5,548 nt of DNA, from the NCBI GenBank assembly GCA_944353735.1, contig CALVPU010000110.1, forward strand, positions 1-5,548, written 5' to 3'. The notes beneath the pieces were generated by a model. That model worked only from the letters and a program-made list of their open reading frames with translations, was not told the DNA's origin and searched no databases. Positions 1 through 5,548 of the stretch are shown piece after piece. The DNA comes from an uncultured Eubacteriales bacterium. Its GTDB lineage: Bacteria > Bacillota > Clostridia > Christensenellales > Aristaeellaceae. Position 1 is the stretch's first letter. Each line of letters begins with the position of its first letter. The translations under genes and the position numbers were made by a program.

Positions 1-2415
<2,415 letters not shown>

Positions 2416-2443
2416 AGGTCCCTCCTTTGCGGATTGTTCGCTC

Positions 2444-2472
2444 ATTATACCATATTATCCCGCCAGCCGCAA
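2444..2472 (-). promoter_or_regulatory. SigA-type extended -10 promoter of the Ca2+-ATPase gene
   Basis: Read on the minus strand, a perfect TATAAT (2444-2449) is preceded by TGG, which makes it an extended -10. A TTGCGG -35 box (2467-2472) lies exactly 17 bp upstream. The predicted transcription start is near 2437, giving a leader of about 22 nt that contains the AGGAGG ribosome binding site (2421-2426). The -35 matches the consensus at only three of six positions, which the extended -10 could offset. The promoter lies downstream of the terminator of the preceding operon, so the ATPase is probably transcribed on its own. Confidence 0.85.
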
Positions 2473-2527
2473 CCATTTGCCGCATCCTTAGCCAAATACG
2501 GCGCATTTCGCCGCAATCTTAGCCAAA
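2473..2527 (-). repeat. Imperfect tandem 24-nt repeat upstream of the ATPase promoter
   Basis: Two copies in the same orientation lie at 2504-2527 and 2473-2496, 31 bp apart (about three helical turns). On the minus strand both begin TTTGGCTAAG, followed by two variable bases, TGCGGC, and AAATG (with one extra G in the upstream copy). The downstream copy abuts the -35 box directly. Position and helical phasing suit a pair of protein-binding sites controlling the ATPase promoter, but no known operator was recognised. A local duplication without function is the alternative. Confidence 0.55.
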
Positions 2528-2555
2528 ACAGAAGCGCCGGCTGCAAAGCCGGCGC
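2525..2555 (-). terminator. Intrinsic terminator of the AbrB-lyase-transporter operon
   Basis: On the minus strand a 9-bp, almost all-GC stem (arms 2547-2555 and 2534-2542) encloses a four-base loop and is followed by TTCTGTTTT. It lies about 30 bp after the transporter stop codon, where an operon end is expected. A second, weaker hairpin (arms of 5 bp at 2562-2566 and 2572-2576, followed by ATTTT on the minus strand) sits between the stop codon and this stem and may act in tandem. Confidence 0.85.
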
Positions 2556-2586
2556 GAAAATCCCGCCCTGCGCGGGCGAAAGGGGC

Positions 2587-3513
2587 TTACGGATCGACGA
2601 TGCCCATCGCGACGATGCCGACCGCGGCGATGGCGATGGCGGCGTAGTGCTTCTTCGAGAGCTTCTCCTTCAGGAAGATGCGCGCCCACAGCACCGACAC
2701 CAGGCAGTAGCAGGAGATGATCGGCGCCGCGCCGACGGTGTTGGCGGCGATGGCGTAGACGTAGGCGAGCTGGCCCGCCGTCTCGCAGACCGCGCCGGCG
2801 AGCTTCGGGCCCTCGCGCGGGATCTCCAGCTTCTGCCGGCGCACGCCGAGCACGTAGACCGCCGCCACGACGCCCATCGCCAGGAACGTCAGCTCGTAGG
2901 CGGTGTTGGCGACGGCCTCGTCGAGCGTCTCGAGGATGATCGAGTCGGCGACGGTGCCGGCGGCGTCGAGCACGCAGTAGAGGATCGGGAACAGCAGCGC
3001 CAGCACGCTGCGCGTGTAGCGCACGTTGGCGTCCTGCTGGCGCGCGGCGCGGATCTCCTCGTCCTCGCGCGCCTCGACGACGCCCAGCATCACCACGCCC
3101 ACCGCCATGAGCGCGATGGCGAAGATGCCCACCGGCAGCTCGACGCCGCCCACCGTCATCGAGGGGATCGACTCGCCCAGAAAGATCAGGCAGAACAGCG
3201 CCGCCACCGCGCCGGAAGTGTTGCAGATCGGCGAGGAAATCGACAGTTCGATGTAGCGCAGGCCGACGTAGCCCAGCACCATCGACAGGATGTACAGCAG
3301 CGACGCCGGCAGGTAGGCGACGATATCGCCCATCGTCAGCCGCACGCCGTCGACGAAGATCGTGTACGCCGCGTGCAGGCCCATCACCAGGCCGACCGCC
3401 ATGACCATCTTCCAGTGGCTGTAGCGGTCGTCCGGGCGCGAGCCCATCTTGCTGAACAGATCGGACCCGCTCCAGCAGAACATCGCCGCCAGCGCAAGCA
3501 GAAACCAATTCAT
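2587..3513 (-). CDS. DMT-superfamily EamA-type transporter, 308 aa
   Basis: Integral membrane protein with about ten hydrophobic helices arranged as two related halves, the layout of drug/metabolite transporters with two EamA domains. The first half (1-146) ends after a typical block around 85-116 (R-Y-I-E-L-S, then a helix ending in F-L-G-E). The second half repeats this around 254-285, ending F-L-K-E-K-L, and closes with a final helix at about 289-306. A charged linker (about 147-168) joins the halves. The length of 308 aa is normal for the family. The ATG at 3513 has AGGGGAG about six bases upstream. It follows the PLP enzyme gene after 55 bp with no visible terminator and is the last gene before one, so it is probably co-transcribed. 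Substrate is unknown: family members export amino acids, cysteine-pathway compounds or drugs, and a link to the neighbouring lyase is only an inference. Confidence 0.9.
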   Translation of the reverse strand: MNWFLLALAAMFCWSGSDLFSKMGSRPDDRYSHWKMVMAVGLVMGLHAAYTIFVDGVRLTMGDIVAYLPASLLYILSMVLGYVGLRYIELSISSPICNTSGAVAALFCLIFLGESIPSMTVGGVELPVGIFAIALMAVGVVMLGVVEAREDEEIRAARQQDANVRYTRSVLALLFPILYCVLDAAGTVADSIILETLDEAVANTAYELTFLAMGVVAAVYVLGVRRQKLEIPREGPKLAGAVCETAGQLAYVYAIAANTVGAAPIISCYCLVSVLWARIFLKEKLSKKHYAAIAIAAVGIVAMGIVDP

Positions 3514-3568
3514 CGGAAACTCCCCTTCATCATCAATCGTCTGTCCGTTTTCGGCAATCGGGCCGCGG

Positions 3569-4849
3569 TCACAGCCGCACGATGCCCGCCTCGACCATCT
3601 TCTGAAGCGACATGAGGATGCCGAGCTTGGCGTGATACCACGTCAACCCGCCCTGAAAGTACACCGCGTACGGCGGGCGGATGGGGCCGTCGGCGCTCAG
3701 CTCGATCGACGAGCCCTGCACGAACGCGCCCGCCGCCATGATGACGTCGGAATCGTAGCCCGGCATCGGCCACGGCTCCGGGCGCACGTAGCTGTCCACC
3801 GGCGCGGCGGCCTGAATGCCGGTGCAGAACGCCACCATCGCTTCCGGCGAGCCCAGCTCCACCGCCTGAATGATGTCGTAGCGCGGCTCCGCGCCGTCCG
3901 GCACCACGCGGTAGCCGAGCTTCCCATACAGGTTCGCGGCGAAGATCGCGCCCTTCAGCGCGCCCGCCACCACCGTCGGCGCGAGGAAAAAGCCCTGATA
4001 CAGTGCTGGCATCACGCCGAGATTCGCGCCGACCTCCTGGCCCAGCCCCGGCGCGCTCAGCCGGTACGCGCACCGCTCCACGCACGCCTTCGCCCCCACG
4101 ATGTAGCCGCCGATCGGCGCCAGCCCGCCGCCCGGGTTCTTGATCAGCGACCCGACCGTCATGTCCGCGCCCACGTCCGACGGTTCGATCGTCTCCACGA
4201 ACTCGCCGTAACAGTTGTCCACCATGCAGATCAGGTCCGGCTTGACCGACTTGACAAACGCGATCAGCTCGCCAATCTGCTCCACCGAAAAGGTCGGCCG
4301 CGTCTGATAGCCCTTCGAGCGCTGGATCGTCACCAGCTTCGTGCGCTCGTTGATCGCCGCGCGAATGCCCTCCCAGTCGAACCCGCCTTCCGGCGTCAGG
4401 TCCACCTGCCGGTACGTCACGCCGTATTCCTTCAGCGAACACGGCGACTGCCGGATGCCGATGACCTCCTCCAGCGTGTCGTACGGCTTGCCTACCGGCG
4501 ACAGCAGCTCGTCCCCCGGCAGCAGGTTCGCCGAAAGCGCCACCGCCAGCGCGTGCGTCCCGCACGTGATCTGCGGGCGCACCAGCGCCGCTTCCGCGTG
4601 AAATGCGTCCGCGTACACCTTCTCCAGCACGTCCCGCCCCACGTCGTCGTAGCCGTATCCCGTCGTCGCCGCAAAGCACTGCGCGCTCACGCGGTTCTTC
4701 TGCATCGCCCAGATTACCTTCGCCTGGTTTTGCTCCGCCACGCGGTCGATTTCCGCAAACCGCTCCTGCAGCCCCGCCAGCACCGCTTCTCCATATGCGT
4801 ACACATCGCGCTGCACGCCCAGCGCCTCGTACATCTCCTGCATCTGCAT
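3569..4849 (-). CDS. Methionine gamma-lyase family PLP enzyme ('aluminum resistance' / YnbB-like), 426 aa
   Basis: Fold-type I PLP-dependent enzyme of the family known as Met_gamma_lyase or aluminum resistance protein (B. subtilis YnbB-like); cytosolic. Visible landmarks, numbered from the ATG at 4849: TTGYGYDD near 62-69, the phosphate-binding CGTHAL at 96-101, MVDNCYGEF at 209-217 with Asp211 likely contacting the cofactor ring nitrogen, and SLIKNPGGG at 234-242 with Lys237 as the expected Schiff-base lysine. The length of about 426 aa fits the family. I chose 4849 because GGAGG lies eight bases upstream. The ATG at 4864 (431 aa) is possible but poorly placed relative to its Shine-Dalgarno, and the frame is open further up to a TTG at 4930, inside the preceding gene. 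It starts 22 bp after the AbrB-like gene ends, so the two are probably co-transcribed. The family's true substrate is poorly established; carbon-sulfur lyase activity is inferred from homology. Confidence 0.92.
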   Translation of the reverse strand: MQMQEMYEALGVQRDVYAYGEAVLAGLQERFAEIDRVAEQNQAKVIWAMQKNRVSAQCFAATTGYGYDDVGRDVLEKVYADAFHAEAALVRPQITCGTHALAVALSANLLPGDELLSPVGKPYDTLEEVIGIRQSPCSLKEYGVTYRQVDLTPEGGFDWEGIRAAINERTKLVTIQRSKGYQTRPTFSVEQIGELIAFVKSVKPDLICMVDNCYGEFVETIEPSDVGADMTVGSLIKNPGGGLAPIGGYIVGAKACVERCAYRLSAPGLGQEVGANLGVMPALYQGFFLAPTVVAGALKGAIFAANLYGKLGYRVVPDGAEPRYDIIQAVELGSPEAMVAFCTGIQAAAPVDSYVRPEPWPMPGYDSDVIMAAGAFVQGSSIELSADGPIRPPYAVYFQGGLTWYHAKLGILMSLQKMVEAGIVRL

Positions 4850-4871
4850 CTTTCCTGCCTCCATTGCCTCG

Positions 4872-5129
4872 TCATTCCCCCCGCGCCGGATCGCTCGGTT
4901 CGTCCAGCCCGTCCAGTACCTGCTCCGCAACCTCGCGGATGACGTCCGGACGCGTCACCACCAGCCCGTGCCGCTCGTCCCCCAGCACCAGCAGCGTGTC
5001 CCCCGCGCGTATCCCAAACCGCACCCGCGCTTCCTTCGGGATCACAATCTGCCCCTTGTCGCCGACCTTCACCGTGCCAAACACGTGCCGTCCGCCCGCT
5101 TTCCCCAACAGGTGCTTCCCGCTCGCCAT
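4872..5129 (-). CDS. AbrB/MazE/SpoVT-type DNA-binding protein, 85 aa
   Basis: Small transcription regulator with a swapped-hairpin AbrB domain. The core at about 19-58 carries the hallmark T-V-K-V-G-x-K-G-Q-I-V-I-P-K-E-A-R, then a G-I-R-A-G-D turn and a strand L-L-V-L-G-D. Such proteins bind DNA as dimers through this domain. The N-terminal 18 residues are basic and glycine-rich; the C-terminal 25 or so are acidic and likely helical. The ATG at 5129 has GGAGGAGG seven bases upstream. It is the first gene of the apparent operon and has a palindrome in its leader, which suggests that it controls its own operon. A MazE-type antitoxin is less likely because no toxin gene follows; the next gene is a metabolic enzyme. 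Confidence 0.92.
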   Translation of the reverse strand: MASGKHLLGKAGGRHVFGTVKVGDKGQIVIPKEARVRFGIRAGDTLLVLGDERHGLVVTRPDVIREVAEQVLDGLDEPSDPARGE

Positions 5130-5158
5130 CGCGCGCCTCCTCCCCGCCGCTTTCGCAC

Positions 5159-5178
5159 TTTTCCCACAAGTGGGAAAA
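5159..5178. promoter_or_regulatory. Palindromic operator candidate in the AbrB-like gene leader
   Basis: Perfect 9-bp inverted repeat, TTTTCCCAC and GTGGGAAAA, around a two-base AA centre. It lies at about +8 to +27 relative to the predicted start of transcription and about 30 bp before the AbrB-like ATG. A dimeric repressor bound here would block early elongation or promoter escape. The two-base centre is too tight for an ideal RNA hairpin, which favours a DNA site. The protein that binds is unknown; the AbrB-like product is the obvious candidate. Confidence 0.65.
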
Positions 5179-5191
5179 ACTCACGCCCGTC

Positions 5192-5220
5192 ATTATACCA
5201 CCCGCCCCGCGCCCCCGCAA
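5192..5220 (-). promoter_or_regulatory. SigA-type extended -10 promoter of the AbrB-lyase-transporter operon
   Basis: On the minus strand, TATAAT (5192-5197) preceded by TGG has a TTGCGG -35 box (5215-5220) exactly 17 bp upstream, inside an otherwise very GC-rich stretch. The predicted start is near 5185. The leader of about 55 nt contains the palindrome at 5159-5178 and the ribosome binding site. The -35, the spacing and the TGGTATAATGA core match the ATPase promoter in this window. Confidence 0.85.
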
Positions 5221-5246
5221 GCGCGCTATGTTAAATGTACACAGGC

Positions 5247-5361
5247 CGCCAAGGGGGACTCTGTCCCCCTTGGATCCCCCTGCTCAAGGGTCTGAGACCC
5301 TTGAGAATCCCACTTTGGCGGCGCATTTTATGCGCCGCGGGAATGGGGATGATGGGCTTTC
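5247..5361. repeat. Structured intergenic repeat, copy 1 (three hairpins)
   Basis: About 115 nt, nearly identical to the copy at 5433-5548. It contains three perfect inverted repeats in a row: H1 at 5249-5273 (10-bp arms around CTCTG), H2 at 5283-5305 (10-bp arms around TGA) and H3 at 5318-5338 (9-bp arms around TTT). The part after H3 is a purine-rich tail ending GGGCTTTC. Short open frames cross it on both strands but show no protein features. It resembles a REP- or MITE-like mobile intergenic element, though no transposase or clear target duplication is visible. Confidence 0.85.
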
Positions 5362-5374
5362 GTTTCTGCTCGGG

Positions 5375-5405
5375 GCAAATCCCGCCGGACGGCGGTGGGA
5401 TTTGC
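5375..5405. repeat. Long hairpin in the spacer between the two repeat copies
   Basis: An inverted repeat with 13-bp arms (5375-5387 and 5393-5405, one G-T pair) around a five-base loop. It lies in the 71-nt spacer and begins GCAAATCCC and ends GGGATTTGC. It is either part of a larger 186-bp repeat unit or a separate palindrome; only one copy is visible. Confidence 0.7.
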
Positions 5406-5432
5406 TGGAGGAAATTGGAGGATTCGGGGAGA

Positions 5433-5548
5433 CGCCAAGGGGGACTCTGTCCCCCCTTGGCGCTCCCTGCTCAAGGGTCTGAGACCCTTGAGAATCCCAC
5501 TTTGGCGGCGCATTTTATGCGCCGCGGGAATGGGGATGATGGGCTTTC
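5433..5548. repeat. Structured intergenic repeat, copy 2 (reaches the window edge)
   Basis: This copy matches copy 1 except for one extra C (a run of six instead of five) and a short block of three substitutions just after H1. H1 is at 5433-5462: the changes here extend its arms to an 11-bp match starting CGCCAAG and ending CTTGGCG. H2 is at 5470-5492 and H3 at 5505-5525, both unchanged. The copy ends at the window edge at the same base where copy 1 stops being testable, so the true unit may be longer and the array may continue. Confidence 0.85.

Larger units (their letters stand above)
5221..5548. other. Gene-free region made mostly of structured repeats
   Basis: No convincing gene is visible on either strand. 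Apart from the two repeat copies and the spacer hairpin, the only other stretch is a short AT-richer piece (about 5228-5243) between the operon promoter and the first copy, in which I recognise nothing. H1 and H2 are not followed by a T-run on either strand, so they do not look like ordinary intrinsic terminators. Confidence 0.7.

Noticed and set aside
2519..4679. Minus-strand open frames of 329 and 389 codons overlapping the transporter and the lyase in another frame
   Set aside because: They are alternate-frame shadows of real genes, rich in R, G and A, without membrane segments or motifs.
3449..4942. Long plus-strand open frame (497 codons) opposite the lyase gene
   Set aside because: Same GC-driven antisense effect. 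The composition is rich in R, H, L and A with no recognisable motif, while the minus strand encodes a clear PLP enzyme.
4872..5129. The AbrB-like protein as a MazE-type antitoxin
   Set aside because: No MazF, PIN or other small toxin gene lies next to it. The next gene is a full-length PLP enzyme.
5249..5305. Hairpins H1 and H2 as intrinsic terminators
   Set aside because: Neither stem is followed by a T-run on either strand, and no gene on the plus strand ends just before them. They are better explained as parts of the repeat element.
5228..5513. Short open frames on both strands (84 and 61 codons) across the repeats
   Set aside because: They run through the inverted repeats, have no credible ribosome binding site, and the same peptide segments recur only because the DNA repeat recurs.
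5247..5548. CRISPR array
   Set aside because: The repeat is about 115 nt, the spacer about 71 nt, there are only two copies, and no cas gene is visible.

Overview
This is a high-GC bacterial window. The promoters are SigA-type (TTGCGG, 17-bp spacer, TGGTATAAT) and the ribosome binding sites are strong (GGAGG). Together with the gene families present, this points to a high-GC member of the Clostridia (Bacillota), possibly from a gut or similar anaerobic community. That placement is inference; no rRNA or marker gene is visible. All four recognisable genes lie on the minus strand, so transcription runs from high to low coordinates.

Region by region in the direction of transcription: positions 5221-5548 hold no gene. 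They hold two nearly identical ~115-nt copies of a palindrome-rich repeat, 186 bp apart, separated by a spacer with its own long hairpin. A strong extended -10 promoter (5192-5220) and a 20-bp palindrome in the leader (5159-5178) then precede an apparent three-gene operon. Its genes are a small AbrB/SpoVT-type swapped-hairpin DNA-binding protein (4872-5129), a PLP enzyme of the methionine gamma-lyase / 'aluminum resistance' family (3569-4849), and a ten-helix DMT/EamA transporter (2587-3513). The operon closes with an intrinsic terminator (2525-2555).

After the terminator come an imperfect tandem 24-nt repeat (2473-2527) and a second promoter with the same architecture (2444-2472). This promoter drives a type IIA P-type Ca2+-ATPase (1-2415). 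The gene runs off the left edge of the window, and the missing part should hold the last two membrane helices.

A reasonable reading is an autoregulated AbrB / PLP-lyase / exporter-like operon beside an independently transcribed calcium pump. The enzyme and the transporter may act on the same amino acid or sulfur compound, but the sequence does not prove this. I see no CRISPR array, phage, toxin-antitoxin pair, transposase or RNA gene. The least explained parts are the structured repeats at the right edge, the palindrome in the AbrB leader and the tandem repeat upstream of the ATPase promoter.
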